From contig JAKVLB010000001.1 in assembly GCA_022484595.1 (NCBI GenBank), positions 414,502-478,501 on the forward strand: 64,000 nucleotides of DNA, read 5' to 3'. The position numbers and the translations under genes are program-made. Source of the DNA: Mageeibacillus sp. (GTDB lineage Bacteria > Bacillota > Clostridia > Saccharofermentanales > Saccharofermentanaceae). Shown piece after piece: positions 38,155-48,629 of this stretch (position 1 is its first letter; each line of letters starts with the position of its first letter). The notes below the pieces were generated by a model, which was not told the origin of the DNA, made no database searches, and saw only the letters and a program-made list of their open reading frames with translations.

Positions 38155-39279
38155 TCAGGTTTTTCGCGACATTGAAATATTGAGAATAATTCCGAAAGCC
38201 ATGAAGTTTATCAGCATCGCGGTTCCTCCGAGACTTATGAACGGAAGCGGAATTCCGGTAATCGGCAGAAGGCCGACTGACATTCCCATGTTTTCGATAT
38301 AGTGGAACGCAAAATAACCGGCAAGTCCGGTGAGTGTGTATGCTGATGACTTTGACGGCACTTTGCTGGCTACGTAAAGACACCGGCAGATGAAGAAGAA
38401 AGCGAGTACAATCACCGCTGTAGTTCCGATAAAGCCAAGATGTTCCGAAACAGCCGAGTAAATAAAGTCACTTTCTTTTACCGGAACGGACGTCATAATT
38501 CCGGTAGTGTTGCCTGAGAGTCCGCCGGAAGCTATCGCTGCTTTTGACTGGACAAGGTTATACTCGGCTTCAGGATCTGAGCCCTCAAATACCAGTGACA
38601 GGATTCTCTCCTTCTGAAACGGCTCGAGGTAAAAATTCCAGACAAACGGGATAAAGATAACTACCACAGACGAGAAAGCCAGCAGAAAGTATCTGTATTT
38701 GATGCCCCAGACAAAAAGCATGCATACAAAAGTGAACATAATTACCATGGCAGTACCGAAATCAGGCTGCGTTAATATCAGCAGCAGCGGGACGGCATAG
38801 ACTGCGGCCATTAATCCGAAGCCTTTCAGAATGGTAATTTTCTTGTCTGCCATAGCCTCGAAGATATCCGATGCCACAAGAATCAGTCCGATTTTGGCAA
38901 GCTCTGACGGCTGGAAGTTGCCTATGACAGGCAGATTGAGCCATGAGTCCGCACCCCATGTCGACGCAAGCGAGAAACCGTCTATAGGAACCAGCAGCAG
39001 CAGAAAAACCGATACTACATATATTCCCCTTCCGACCAGTTTAAGAAAATGAGTATCGATGAGGCATATAAGAATCGCCGCGAAAGCTCCTGCCGCAGTT
39101 GCCGCCACCTGTCTGTAGAAATTACCGGGGTATGCGGCATAACCGTTGGAAAGCACTTTCTGGAGAACATAAAGTCCTATAAATGTCAGTGACAGAATCG
39201 GGACAACAAGATAATAATCAACCGATTTTAATCCGGCCTGACCACGCAGTTTTACAAATCCTGAATCCTTGTTGGCCAT
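38155..39279 (-). CDS. rodA: SEDS-family rod-shape protein RodA
   Basis: 374 residues with about ten membrane segments. SEDS motifs: GADSWLNLPVIGNFQPSELAKIGLIL, TQPDFGTAMVIMFTF, and ITGIPLPFISLGGTAMLINFMAFGI. As a second SEDS protein outside the division cluster, next to lgt, it is most likely the elongation polymerase RodA. Two bases after... lgt lies downstream-adjacent on the other side: rodA starts at 39279 just after lgt stops at 39282, so lgt-rodA form one unit. Confidence 0.9.
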   Translation of the reverse strand: MANKDSGFVKLRGQAGLKSVDYYLVVPILSLTFIGLYVLQKVLSNGYAAYPGNFYRQVAATAAGAFAAILICLIDTHFLKLVGRGIYVVSVFLLLLVPIDGFSLASTWGADSWLNLPVIGNFQPSELAKIGLILVASDIFEAMADKKITILKGFGLMAAVYAVPLLLILTQPDFGTAMVIMFTFVCMLFVWGIKYRYFLLAFSSVVVIFIPFVWNFYLEPFQKERILSLVFEGSDPEAEYNLVQSKAAIASGGLSGNTTGIMTSVPVKESDFIYSAVSEHLGFIGTTAVIVLAFFFICRCLYVASKVPSKSSAYTLTGLAGYFAFHYIENMGMSVGLLPITGIPLPFISLGGTAMLINFMAFGIILNISMSRKT

Positions 39280-39281
39280 TA

Positions 39282-40298
39282 TCAGGCGTCCCTGGTATCA
39301 GAGTCACAGCCTGTCGCGCTCTTATCTCCGGTACAGTTCTCTGAAGAGACACTCTCTTCCGAAGTCTGCGCTGCGGTTTTGCTGTCGTAAGGCTTTACGG
39401 CATCAGAACTGTCTCCGGCAGCCTTGGGCACATCGACAGTGTAGTACTTCGCCGGAATAACTGAACAGGGTATTGCCTTTATGTGAACAATTGCGATATA
39501 GACAAGGGATGCTATCACCAGAAGAAGTGAAAGCGCCTGGGAAATTCTTATTCCTGTGGAACCTATATACAGCGAATCTGTACGAAGACCTTCAATCATG
39601 AATCTGATAATACCGTATAAGCAGAAGTAAACGGCGCTTGTCTCAAATGCATGCCTGCTTCTCTTGCGGACACAGATAAGCACAAAGAAAATTATCAGGT
39701 CTGCAACAGATTCATAGAGGAATGTAGGGTGAACCGGCTGAGTGGCAATAAGCGTAGGATCGTTTAACGTAAGATAGCTCTGAACCGTCGCGCTTGTCAT
39801 ACCCCACGGCAGATGCGTCGTAGTTCCGAATGCTTCCTGATTGAAAAAATTGCCCCATCTTCCTATTGCCTGACCCAAAGGAACATACACGATACAGTAG
39901 TCAACAAGTGCAGTAAAAGGAATCTTCCTGATAAGACACATTATAAAAACTCCGAGAAATGCACCGATGATGCCTCCGTATACGGCAAGGCCTCCGGATC
40001 TGGTATCTATGATTCTGGACATATCCGCAGAATAGTAACCCCAGTTGCAAAGCACATAGTATGCACGTGCGCCGACTATTGCACATGGAAGCGCCACAAG
40101 CATTATGTCATATACAAGTGAATCCGGGAAATTATGTGCCTTTGAGTTCTTAACCGCAATCACTATGCAAAGTATCATGGCCAGAGCAATAAGCACTCCG
40201 TACCAATAAATCTTGAAACTTCCTATCGTAAATGCGACAGGATTTACATCAACAGTAATTCCGAGTCCCGGAAAGCTTACAAGTGTACCTACTATCAT
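39282..40298 (-). CDS. lgt: Prolipoprotein diacylglyceryl transferase Lgt
   Basis: Transfers diacylglycerol to the lipobox cysteine of prolipoproteins in the membrane. 338 residues, about seven membrane segments, with the Lgt signature GQAIGRWGNFFNQEAFG. The soluble C-terminal tail of about 70 residues (KAAGDSSDAVKPYDSKTAAQTSEESV...) is an extension not needed for activity. Cotranscribed with rodA. Confidence 0.95.
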   Translation of the reverse strand: MIVGTLVSFPGLGITVDVNPVAFTIGSFKIYWYGVLIALAMILCIVIAVKNSKAHNFPDSLVYDIMLVALPCAIVGARAYYVLCNWGYYSADMSRIIDTRSGGLAVYGGIIGAFLGVFIMCLIRKIPFTALVDYCIVYVPLGQAIGRWGNFFNQEAFGTTTHLPWGMTSATVQSYLTLNDPTLIATQPVHPTFLYESVADLIIFFVLICVRKRSRHAFETSAVYFCLYGIIRFMIEGLRTDSLYIGSTGIRISQALSLLLVIASLVYIAIVHIKAIPCSVIPAKYYTVDVPKAAGDSSDAVKPYDSKTAAQTSEESVSSENCTGDKSATGCDSDTRDA

Positions 40299-40380
40299 AA
40301 ATATTCACTCCTTCGGGTTCTTAAAACCGTTGATATATTACCACAGTGAACGTCTCTTTTCTTATCCATTCGTGGCAATT

Positions 40381-41319
40381 TCATATGAAACTGTTCTTAC
40401 TGAAATATTCCAGCGCCTGCTTCTTATTCTCTTCTACAGCGCGCGCCAGTTCAGTCACGTCTCTGAATGCCGCCTCAGGACGCAGAAATTCAAGAAGTTC
40501 AACCTTCATCGGAGCCCCGTAGATATCTTCGTCGAAGTCGAAAATATAAGTCTCGACAACGTCTGTCTCCGCATGCTCCACCGTAGGTCTTCTCCCGACA
40601 TTTGCCACGCCGGACAGGATTCTTGAACCAAGTGTGACTCTGACGGCGTACACTCCGCGTCTTACGGTAAACTTCTCCTCAGGTATCAGAATATTAGCGG
40701 TTGGAAATCCAAGCGAGATTCCGAGTCTTTTGCCGTGTGCAACATATCCTGAATAGAAGTAAGGTCTTCCTGCGCACATCTCACGCGCAAGTGCCACATT
40801 GCCCTCCGACAGCGCCTCACGCATCCATGTCGTTGACACCTTGCGGGGCGATTCATCAAGCCGCCGTTCGCTGATAACCCTGATTCCAATTTTCTCCTCT
40901 TTTGCGAAACTTTCGAGCATCTTTACATCGCCTGACCCGCCTGAGCCGAAGGTATAATCAAATCCCATAATCAGCGCTCTGGCGCCGAGTCTCATCTTCA
41001 TTATATCGCGGCAGTAGTCTTCCGGCCGGATGTCGCAGACCTCTGGATAATTGAGGACCAGCACCTCGTCAACGCCGAGCTGCTCCATAATCGATATTCT
41101 CTCGTCAACCGTATAAAGCAGTCCCGCGTTGTTCTTGTTCAGCCCTGTAAAAGTCTGGACACAGGATGGTATTCCGGACGTTTTCGCAAGCCTGACAGCC
41201 ATCCTGATGATGTCAAGATGTCCGATATGAATACCGTCAAACATTCCGAGCGCCAGCACTCTTCCCCTGGACGCAAAAGGGATTGTATCAAGGTAATACT
41301 TCTGGGTTGGCCTGAGCAT
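40381..41319 (-). CDS. ribF: Bifunctional riboflavin kinase/FAD synthetase RibF
   Basis: Makes FMN and then FAD from riboflavin. 312 residues. N-terminal nucleotidyltransferase domain (LALGMFDGIHIGHLDIIR) and C-terminal riboflavin kinase domain (GYVAHGKRLGISLGFPTANI, GVYAVRV). The ATG overlaps the truB stop by one base. FMN from this enzyme would supply the flavinylation module at 58.3-60.8 kb. Confidence 0.96.
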   Translation of the reverse strand: MLRPTQKYYLDTIPFASRGRVLALGMFDGIHIGHLDIIRMAVRLAKTSGIPSCVQTFTGLNKNNAGLLYTVDERISIMEQLGVDEVLVLNYPEVCDIRPEDYCRDIMKMRLGARALIMGFDYTFGSGGSGDVKMLESFAKEEKIGIRVISERRLDESPRKVSTTWMREALSEGNVALAREMCAGRPYFYSGYVAHGKRLGISLGFPTANILIPEEKFTVRRGVYAVRVTLGSRILSGVANVGRRPTVEHAETDVVETYIFDFDEDIYGAPMKVELLEFLRPEAAFRDVTELARAVEENKKQALEYFSKNSFI

Positions 41320-42248
41320 CAGCAGAATCCTCTCTCAACACACATAAGGACTTTGCCGTCAGCTGCCTTCGGGTATACAACAGCAATAAGCACGCCGTTA
41401 TAAGTGGCTCGGTACAGCGGTTTCCCGTTTCCGTCAAAGCTTTCCGGGAAAACAATCCTGCGTCCGTTGCGCACAAACGATGCCTGTGGGGCGTCTAGTT
41501 CAATCTCCGGAAGTGCGGCTATCATCTCAGACGCAGGTCTGACGAACGAGAAGTCGCCTGATTCAGCCATTGCGGCAATTCTTTCAGGTGTGAGGGCACC
41601 TTCAACTCTGAACGGGCCGTTGCCTGTACGTCTCAGCGATATGGCATGTGCGCCGTAACCCGTCAATCTTCCGCAGTCGTCACAGATTGTTCTTATATAA
41701 GTGCCCTTTGAGCAGTGGGTATCAAAGTTTACAATGAACCCCCGCGGAGCGCGTGTTATTGAATTGATTACAAGTGAAAAGATTTGAATTCTGTTTGGTT
41801 TGAGCTCAATGTTCTCACCGGCTCTGACCAAATCACAGGCGCGCTTGCCGTCTATCTTCTTTGCAGAATATTTTGGAGGCAGCTGCTCTGTCGTACGCGC
41901 AACCTCAGCGAACGCTTTCCTGACTGATTCGAAGTCTTCATGTTCAAGTCTCTCAAGCTCTTCTTCGGAAGGATAATTCTCCCTGATAACTTCGCCTGTC
42001 AGATCCATCGTGTCGGTCGAGGCTCCAAACAGAGCCTCACAGCGATATGTCTTATCATAGTTCTCACAAAATCTCAGGTACTTGAGGGCTCCTCCGCAGG
42101 CTACCGGAAGAAGACCCGTCGCGAACGGATCCAAAGTTCCCAAATGCCCGACTTTCTTGGTCTGCGCAACTTTTCGCATATAAATGTCCGTACCGAAAGA
42201 AGTCATTCCCTCGGGTTTATCTACAAGAATAAGTCCGTCTATACTCAT
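41319..42248 (-). CDS. truB: tRNA pseudouridine(55) synthase TruB
   Basis: 309 residues. Family motifs LVDKPEGMTSF, KKVGHLGTLDPFATGLLPVACGGALK (catalytic Asp) and YRCEALFGASTDTMDLTG, plus a C-terminal PUA-like domain. Modifies U55 in the T arm of tRNAs. Four-base overlap with nrnA. Confidence 0.96.
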   Translation of the reverse strand: MSIDGLILVDKPEGMTSFGTDIYMRKVAQTKKVGHLGTLDPFATGLLPVACGGALKYLRFCENYDKTYRCEALFGASTDTMDLTGEVIRENYPSEEELERLEHEDFESVRKAFAEVARTTEQLPPKYSAKKIDGKRACDLVRAGENIELKPNRIQIFSLVINSITRAPRGFIVNFDTHCSKGTYIRTICDDCGRLTGYGAHAISLRRTGNGPFRVEGALTPERIAAMAESGDFSFVRPASEMIAALPEIELDAPQASFVRNGRRIVFPESFDGNGKPLYRATYNGVLIAVVYPKAADGKVLMCVERGFC

Positions 42249-43312
42249 AAAAGCTCTGTTGCCTTTCCGATTACTTCCTCTGCAAGCACGTTAAGGTCAA
42301 CGTTATGCAATGTAAATCCCGCCGCCCGAACATGCCCGCCGCCGCCGAAGTTCTCGGCAAAGGCCGCCGAATTAAACACGTCACATGAACGTATATTGGC
42401 CCGGATCTCACCGTCTCCGAGTTCCCTCAGCACGATCGCCAGTTCCACTCCGTCTATGTCACGCATCGCCGACACAACGTCGTCAACACCGTCATCACCG
42501 GCACCGCACTGCTCGAAAAGCTCATGGGGAACAACCGTTACTGCCAGTTTACCGCCGGCATAAAACTGCACTCTAGACCTTGCAATTGCAGACAGCATGA
42601 ATTTGGACTTCTTCTTCCTGTCAAACAGATTGAAGCATACTTCGGAAATTCCGGCGCCAAGCTCCATAAGCTCTCCCGCCGCCGTTAGCGTCTCAGGGTG
42701 TGTATTCTTATAGGTAAACCGTCCGGTATCTGTAACAATACCCGCCATAAAGCACTGCGCCGCCAGAGGTCCGATTACCTCATTACGAGGTTTTCCGCAC
42801 CTTGCGGCAATTGAAATCGCATTGTAATAGCAGAGCTCACACGCTGATGAAGCTTCGGGATCAATCCACATATTGTCCGCACGGGTCTGAATCGAGGCAT
42901 GATGATCTATCACAAGTCTTTCCCTGCATGAAGCGTATATGTCTCCGCAGATTCCCATCCTTCCGGCATCTGAACAGTCAACGGCCACAGCCTGTATTAT
43001 CCGTCTGCCGTCAATTGTGCCGTTCTTTGCAAATTCTGCGGCGAGCGCGCCGGAATCGAAAGGATAAAACAGAAGATCGTCAACACCGAGGAAACTCATA
43101 TTCTCAGGAATTACCTCCGGCATCGCGACATATGCGGTGACCCCGAGGTTTCTTAGTACGGCACAGGTTCCGCATGCCGAACCCACACAGTCTCCGTCGA
43201 CACTTCTGTGCAGAAAGACGAGGCACGCCCCGTCTTCCTTCTTAAGTCTTTGAACAGCGGCAATAAAATGATTTGCCATTCTGATGGAGTCATTGCAGTA
43301 AATATCCTTCAT
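42245..43312 (-). CDS. nrnA: DHH/DHHA1 phosphoesterase, NrnA-type nanoRNase/pAp phosphatase
   Basis: 355 residues. DHH motifs: HRSVDGDCVGSACG, VDCSDAGRMG, VIDHHAS; DHHA1 domain ending GGGGHVRAAGF. NrnA degrades 2-5 nt RNA and hydrolyses pAp. Standard position between rbfA and truB. Confidence 0.93.
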   Translation of the reverse strand: MKDIYCNDSIRMANHFIAAVQRLKKEDGACLVFLHRSVDGDCVGSACGTCAVLRNLGVTAYVAMPEVIPENMSFLGVDDLLFYPFDSGALAAEFAKNGTIDGRRIIQAVAVDCSDAGRMGICGDIYASCRERLVIDHHASIQTRADNMWIDPEASSACELCYYNAISIAARCGKPRNEVIGPLAAQCFMAGIVTDTGRFTYKNTHPETLTAAGELMELGAGISEVCFNLFDRKKKSKFMLSAIARSRVQFYAGGKLAVTVVPHELFEQCGAGDDGVDDVVSAMRDIDGVELAIVLRELGDGEIRANIRSCDVFNSAAFAENFGGGGHVRAAGFTLHNVDLNVLAEEVIGKATELL

Positions 43313-43702
43313 TTATTCGCTTTCCTTCTCCTCGCGCTCAATTCTTCTTCTCTCATCATCAGCCAGAGTCTTAGCAATCAGAGCCTCCATCCGTTCAGCT
43401 TCTTCAAGTGTATTATCAAGCTTGAAATGAAGCTCCGGAGCAATGCGCAAATCAATCTGCTGCACCGCTTCGTAGCGTATGAATCCCTTGGCATGCTCAA
43501 TAGCATCCATAGCGTCTTTCTTTGTCTTCTCATCGCCATAGACCGAAAGCAATACTGTTGCATGAGATAAGTCAGCGCTCATCTTGACACCCGTAACGGA
43601 GGTCATGAACGGAACTCTGGGATCCTTTAGCTTTGTGGCGATAATCGAAGATATAATCTTCTGAAGCTCATCACCGACTATCTCAGGTCTTCTTCTCTTC
43701 AT
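43313..43702 (-). CDS. rbfA: 30S ribosome-binding factor RbfA
   Basis: 129 residues, KH-type fold: RRRPEIVGDELQKIISSIIATKLKDPRV, VTGVKMSADLSHATVLLSVYG, IDLRIAPELHFKLDNTLEEAERMEALI. Late 30S maturation factor. The start overlaps the infB stop by one base. Confidence 0.96.
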   Translation of the reverse strand: MKRRRPEIVGDELQKIISSIIATKLKDPRVPFMTSVTGVKMSADLSHATVLLSVYGDEKTKKDAMDAIEHAKGFIRYEAVQQIDLRIAPELHFKLDNTLEEAERMEALIAKTLADDERRRIEREEKESE

Positions 43703-46700
43703 CAGTCTCTTGCCACCTCAACATTGCCGAAGGCCTCGATAACATCGCCGACCTTTATATCATTGTACTTCTCTACCGTAAGTCCGCACTCATGGCCGGA
43801 AACAACTTCCTTTACAGAGTCCTTCTCATGCTGCAGAGAACCTAACACACCTGTATAAACTATGATGTCGTCACGGATTACTCTGATGCTGCATCCGCGC
43901 AAAATCTTACCATCCGTAACATAGCTTCCGCCGATTGTTCCGATTCCGCTGACCTTGAAGAGTGCTCTTATCTCCGCGTGACCCCAGACAACTTCTTCAA
44001 TCTTTGGTGCAAGCATACCCTTCATAGCATTCTCAACATCTTCAATGGCATTATAGATAACGCTGTAAAGCCTGATGTCAACATTGGCTTCCTTTGCTTT
44101 GTCAACAATCATCTGATTCGGACGTACATTGAAACCGATGATGATCGCATTGGATACATCAGCGAGCACAATATCCGACTCATTGATTGCGCCGACTGCG
44201 CTGTGGATGATATTGACCTTGACTTCACCGTTCGTGAGCTTCTCCATAGACTGTTGAACAGCCTCAACCGAGCCCTGTACATCAGCCTTGACGATGAGAT
44301 TGAGATCCTTGACATCGCCTGCTGCCATCTGTGCCGCAAGAGTTTCAAGACTCATCTTTGAAGATCTGTGGAGCTGATCCTCACGCTGCTTTATCTTACG
44401 CTTCTCAACGAGCTGTCTTGCCATCTTGTCATCGGTTACCGCATAGAGCAGCTCACCTGCGACAGGAACTTCCGGAAGACCGATAATCTCAACAGGCACA
44501 GAAGGACCGGCCTTCTTTATTGGATTGCCCTTATCGTCATACATAGCTCTGACATTGCCCATAATAGGTCCGCAGACAACTGTATCGCCCTGCTTGAGCG
44601 TACCCTTCTGTACAAGAACGGACGCTACAGGACCCCTTGATTTATCAAGCTGCGCCTCAATCACCGCTCCTCTTGCCTGACCCTTCGGATCAGCCTTGAG
44701 CTCCATGACATCAGCCGTAAGAAGTACATTCTCGAGCAGCTCATCAATACCGATTCCCTTCTTGGCAGAAATCGGAATCATTATGTTAGATCCGCCCCAT
44801 TCCTCAGGAACAAGCCCATAGTTGGTCAGTTCCTGCTTGACCTTGTCGGGATTAGCGCCCGGCTTGTCTATCTTGTTTATAGCGACAATAATCTCTGTAT
44901 TGGCAGCCTTTGCGTGATTAATGGCTTCAATTGTCTGAGGCATAACACCATCGTCCGCTGCTACAACAAGAATTGCGATATCCGTGAACTGCGCGCCTCT
45001 TGCACGCATTGTCGTAAATGCTTCGTGACCCGGAGTATCAAGGAACGTAATCTGACGGCCCTTAAGTCTGACGGTGTACGCACCGATTTTCTGGGTGATT
45101 CCGCCTGCTTCGCCTTCGATAACGTTGGTCGAACGGATTCTGTCGAGCAAAGAAGTCTTACCATGGTCAACGTGTCCCATGACAACAACAACCGGCGGCC
45201 TTGGCTCCATATTTGCATCATTATCTTCCTCTTCAGCGAAAAGAATATCCTCTTCGGTCTTCTCCTCAAGAAGTTCTGCACTGATGCCGAGCGCATCCGC
45301 AACAAGACATGCGGTATCAAAATCAAGCTCCTGGTTGATAGTAGCCATAACGCCAAGCTTCATAAGCTCCATAATAATCTCGGAGCTCTTCTTTCCGATA
45401 CCTCCCGCAAATTCCTTAACCGTGATGAACGGCGGAATCTTTATCTCTGTAATCTGCTGCTGTTCCTGTTCTTCATAACGTTCAGCCTGATTTCTCTTCT
45501 TCCTCTTGTGTGAATACTCGTCATATTCTCCACCGTCAAACTGTGAGCCTCTGACAGACTTTCGTTTGCCGGCAGCAACATTCTTGCCGCCTTCGCGATG
45601 GTCAGAATCACTGTGTTTCTTCTCGAAAGCAGATTTCTCAGCATATGAGGTCCTGCTCTTCTTTACTTCTTCGAGATTTCCCGCATTCACCTTCGGCTTA
45701 GGGGCTCTTCTCTGCTGGTTCTTTGATGAACCTTCTTCATCCTTGTCCTTATCAAATACTCCGCCTGCTCTCGCGCCGCCGGAGTAGCCGCTTCTTGAGC
45801 CGCCGTTGCCCTGAGGTCTTGAGCCGCCGTATCCGCCGCCGCCCTGAGGTCTTGAACCGTATCCGCTGCCGCCCTGAGGCCTCGAACCATTATATCCGCC
45901 GCTTCTCGAAGGGCTCTTTCTGTCTCGGCCTGTATATGTAATAACCGTGGAAGACCTTATGGTCTCGCCTCTTGCCGGAGCATCTCCGAGTGAAATAACA
46001 GCTGAAGACAGCTTAGTCTTTCTCGGCTCCACCGGCTCTGCACCATTCTTCACACTGTCATTGTCCGTTTTGCCGGCGTTGCCTTTACCTTCGGCGGCAA
46101 CACTTGCGGCAGCTTCGGTGCTCTCCGTTGTACGGTCGGAATGGGCAGACTGCGCCCTGACAGGTTTCTGCTCCGTCTTTCCCGACTGTTCGGCTCTCGC
46201 GGGCTGCTCTGCCTTCTTTGTCTGATCAGGCTTCTTCATCTGTTCGGTTTTTCCTGGCTGTTCAGTCTTCGCTGTCTGCTCATTATTATCCGCAACTTTG
46301 ACTGCAGCAGCTGCTTCATGCTCAGACTTATTTGCCTGATTCTGCTTTTCCCTGGTATCGGCTTTCTTTGAAGTCTCGGCTGCAGCATGAGTCTGTGAAG
46401 ACTTCGCGCCATCCTTAGGCTCGTCTTCTTTCTGCTTTGTCCTGGGCTTCTTCTGTGTCTTCTTCTCTTCTGCCGTCAAAACACCGTCTTCCGCGGCCTT
46501 GTTTTTATCATCTGCAACCGCAGGTCTGGCTTCACCGGACTTTGCCTGTGATGCTTTTGCGGCTGAAACTTTAGGATCACTCTTTGACTCGCCGGTTGAT
46601 TCAGACCTGGTATCAGTCTTGGATTCAGTATTTCTCTCCGGTTCATCGGACATTGCCGCCGTGAAAGAAGCCGTCTCAACAGAAGAATCCGCAGCCGTTT

Positions 46701-46836
46701 CACTTCTCGTCTCAGCTTCTCCGTTGACTGCGTCTTCATCGAACTTCTTCTTGTGAACCCGTCCAAGTCTCATCTTCTTGTTACCGGATACACCTCCGAC
46801 AGTAAAACCGCTATTCTGTTCTTTCTCTTCACTCAT
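43702..46836 (-). CDS. infB: Translation initiation factor IF-2
   Basis: GTPase that places initiator tRNA on the 30S subunit. 1,044 residues, long for the family. The conserved part (about 480-1044) has the IF2_N domain, G1 [18 protein letters not shown]3 DTPGHEAF, G4 NKID, and domains II-IV. The first 460 residues are low complexity: a Lys/Glu/Ala/Thr-rich part and a Gly/Arg/Ser/Gln block (about 305-365) with repeats such as GSRPQGG that resembles RGG-type RNA-binding tracts. The start overlaps the ylxQ stop. Confidence 0.97.
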   Translation of the reverse strand: MSEEKEQNSGFTVGGVSGNKKMRLGRVHKKKFDEDAVNGEAETRSETAADSSVETASFTAAMSDEPERNTESKTDTRSESTGESKSDPKVSAAKASQAKSGEARPAVADDKNKAAEDGVLTAEEKKTQKKPRTKQKEDEPKDGAKSSQTHAAAETSKKADTREKQNQANKSEHEAAAAVKVADNNEQTAKTEQPGKTEQMKKPDQTKKAEQPARAEQSGKTEQKPVRAQSAHSDRTTESTEAAASVAAEGKGNAGKTDNDSVKNGAEPVEPRKTKLSSAVISLGDAPARGETIRSSTVITYTGRDRKSPSRSGGYNGSRPQGGSGYGSRPQGGGGYGGSRPQGNGGSRSGYSGGARAGGVFDKDKDEEGSSKNQQRRAPKPKVNAGNLEEVKKSRTSYAEKSAFEKKHSDSDHREGGKNVAAGKRKSVRGSQFDGGEYDEYSHKRKKRNQAERYEEQEQQQITEIKIPPFITVKEFAGGIGKKSSEIIMELMKLGVMATINQELDFDTACLVADALGISAELLEEKTEEDILFAEEEDNDANMEPRPPVVVVMGHVDHGKTSLLDRIRSTNVIEGEAGGITQKIGAYTVRLKGRQITFLDTPGHEAFTTMRARGAQFTDIAILVVAADDGVMPQTIEAINHAKAANTEIIVAINKIDKPGANPDKVKQELTNYGLVPEEWGGSNIMIPISAKKGIGIDELLENVLLTADVMELKADPKGQARGAVIEAQLDKSRGPVASVLVQKGTLKQGDTVVCGPIMGNVRAMYDDKGNPIKKAGPSVPVEIIGLPEVPVAGELLYAVTDDKMARQLVEKRKIKQREDQLHRSSKMSLETLAAQMAAGDVKDLNLIVKADVQGSVEAVQQSMEKLTNGEVKVNIIHSAVGAINESDIVLADVSNAIIIGFNVRPNQMIVDKAKEANVDIRLYSVIYNAIEDVENAMKGMLAPKIEEVVWGHAEIRALFKVSGIGTIGGSYVTDGKILRGCSIRVIRDDIIVYTGVLGSLQHEKDSVKEVVSGHECGLTVEKYNDIKVGDVIEAFGNVEVARD

Positions 46837-47183
46837 TAATCTTTTTCCTCCTCAACGCATCCGTCAAGCAATTTTGCAAGCCCTTCGGCAAAACCTCTGT
46901 CACCTGTCGCAGCAACCGTTCTTGCCGGCTTGCCTATGGCTTCGCCGAGCTTATCTGAATTTCCGTAACTGTACATCACGGGAACCCGTTTACCTTTTCT
47001 GTTGCCTCTGTCCGCACTGCACAGCAGCTTGTCAAGCGTGTTACGCGAACAGTCGTGTGTTACAACCAGAACTAAAGCATCGCCCTTCGTGAGCATTGCC
47101 CTGACCGCGTCAGCCCCGGAAACCAGTTTTCCGGCTCTCGCGCATAGTCCCAAATAATTGTAAACTCTGTTATCTTCAGCCAT
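46836..47183 (-). CDS. ylxQ: L7Ae-family ribosomal/kink-turn protein YlxQ
   Basis: 115 residues from ATG 47183, which gives the family N terminus ([27 protein letters not shown]) and overlaps ylxR by eight bases. Short L7Ae/L30e-like RNA-binding protein of the nusA-infB operon. Confidence 0.9.
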   Translation of the reverse strand: MAEDNRVYNYLGLCARAGKLVSGADAVRAMLTKGDALVLVVTHDCSRNTLDKLLCSADRGNRKGKRVPVMYSYGNSDKLGEAIGKPARTVAATGDRGFAEGLAKLLDGCVEEEKD

Positions 47184-47448
47184 TTGCTTTATCCAGTATC
47201 TCGGATGCGACAGCATCTATTTCCTGCTGCGATATCTCGCGTCTGAGTCCCTTTGAAAGCCTCGCGGCCTTCTTGAGTTCAGACTTGATACAATCCTCGC
47301 TTTTACAAAGATAAGCGCCTCTCCCCGGAGCTTTGCCCGTAGGATCATAAACAAGATTCCCGTTGCTGTCCGAGACGACTCTCAGAAGGTCGCTCTTGTC
47401 TTTACGGGCTTTGCACGCTACACACTGTCTCTGCGGCTGTTTTCTCAT
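47176..47448 (-). CDS. rnpM: YlxR/RnpM family RNA-binding protein
   Basis: 90 residues. Motifs RQCVACKARKDKSDLLRVV, PTGKAPGRGAYLC, and a basic helix (LKKAARLSKGLRREI). YlxR in Bacillus has been described as an RNase P modulator (RnpM). ATGA overlap with nusA. Confidence 0.93.
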   Translation of the reverse strand: MRKQPQRQCVACKARKDKSDLLRVVSDSNGNLVYDPTGKAPGRGAYLCKSEDCIKSELKKAARLSKGLRREISQQEIDAVASEILDKANG

Positions 47449-48614
47449 TCTTCAGTATTACCCTCCACAACGGTAAACTCACTTATGATCTCCTGAGAAG
47501 CTTCATTGCTCTCATCAGATTCATTTCTGATATCAATCTTGAAGCCGGTAAGTCTTGCAGCAAGTCTTACGTTCTGTCCGCTCTTGCCGATAGCCAGCGA
47601 GAACTGCTGATCCGGAACAATAACTTTTGCATGCTTCTCGACATCTCCGGCCTCATTTGTCGATATCTCAGTATCAACTCTGACTACCTTTGCAGGCTGG
47701 AGAGCTTCACTGATAAAGAGTGCAGGATCTTCGTTCCAGTCAACAATATCAATCTTCTCTTCGTTAAGTTCTGCCATAATCTGCTGGACACGCTGTCCGC
47801 GCTGTCCAACGCAGGCACCCTTCGCATCGATATCAGGATCTCTCGAATAAACCGCAACCTTCGACCTGGAACCCGGCTCTCTTGCCACAGACTTGATAAT
47901 GACGTCTCCCGACTTGATTTCAGGAACCTCAAGCTCGAAAAGCTTCTTTACCAGCTCCGGTGATGTCCTTGACAGAATGACCGAAGGTCTTCCGTTAGCC
48001 TCTTCAACGCCTGTAACAAGAAACTTCATTATCTGTTCCTGGTCGTAATTCTCATTACGGTTGTTCTTTACCTGTCCTTCACGCTTTACAATCGCTTCGG
48101 CCCTGCCGATATTAACATATACGTTACGTGAATCCTTACGGACTATCGTGCCTGAAGTAATCTCATTAATCTTGCCTGAGAACTCATTCTCAATCTTCGC
48201 ACTCTCCGCATCCCTCAGCTTCTGGTTTATTGCGTTCTTCGCGGCGCCAGCAGCAAGTCTTCCGAGGTCTTCAACCTCAATACTGACTTCAACTTCATCG
48301 CCGATTTCAACTTCGTCATCGCCGAGAGCCTTGGCTTCCTCAAGTGATATCTCGTTTAAGTCATCAACAACCTCATCGACAACCTCAACAAGCTTATAAA
48401 CATAAATCTCACCGCTGTCGCGGTCAATCTCAGCGTTTACGTTTCTGATTATATCCTGCTTATTACCGCAGAACTCACGCTTATATGCTGCGACAATTCC
48501 GTTCTCAATCGCTCTGAAAACGTCCTCCTCGTCAATATCACGCTCATCAGCGAGAAGTCTTACGAGGTCGACGATTGTCTCCTTAGGTTCTTCATTCTGC
48601 TTCTTTCTTGCCAT
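47445..48614 (-). CDS. nusA: Transcription termination/antitermination protein NusA
   Basis: 389 residues: N-terminal RNA polymerase-binding domain, S1 domain (ITSGTIVRKDSRNVYVNIGRAEAIVKREGQ), and two KH domains (GACVGQRGQRVQQIMAELNEEKIDIVDW; LAIGKSGQNVRLAARLTGFKIDI). No C-terminal acidic repeats, as in Firmicutes. ATG follows AGGAGG. In Bacillus, NusA autoregulates through termination in this operon's leader; a matching terminator exists here (49116-49145). Confidence 0.97.
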   Translation of the reverse strand: MARKKQNEEPKETIVDLVRLLADERDIDEEDVFRAIENGIVAAYKREFCGNKQDIIRNVNAEIDRDSGEIYVYKLVEVVDEVVDDLNEISLEEAKALGDDEVEIGDEVEVSIEVEDLGRLAAGAAKNAINQKLRDAESAKIENEFSGKINEITSGTIVRKDSRNVYVNIGRAEAIVKREGQVKNNRNENYDQEQIMKFLVTGVEEANGRPSVILSRTSPELVKKLFELEVPEIKSGDVIIKSVAREPGSRSKVAVYSRDPDIDAKGACVGQRGQRVQQIMAELNEEKIDIVDWNEDPALFISEALQPAKVVRVDTEISTNEAGDVEKHAKVIVPDQQFSLAIGKSGQNVRLAARLTGFKIDIRNESDESNEASQEIISEFTVVEGNTEE

Positions 48615-48629
48615 GTTTATTTCCTCCTG

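Noticed and set aside
40299..40380. Possible riboswitch or promoter between ribF and lgt
   Set aside because: The gap is only 82 bases; there is a TGG-TAATAT that could be an extended -10, but no -35 and no FMN-type or other aptamer motif.
44914..45513. Plus-strand open frame inside infB
   Set aside because: It is antisense to the IF-2 GTPase domain, whose motifs are intact; no promoter or ribosome site.
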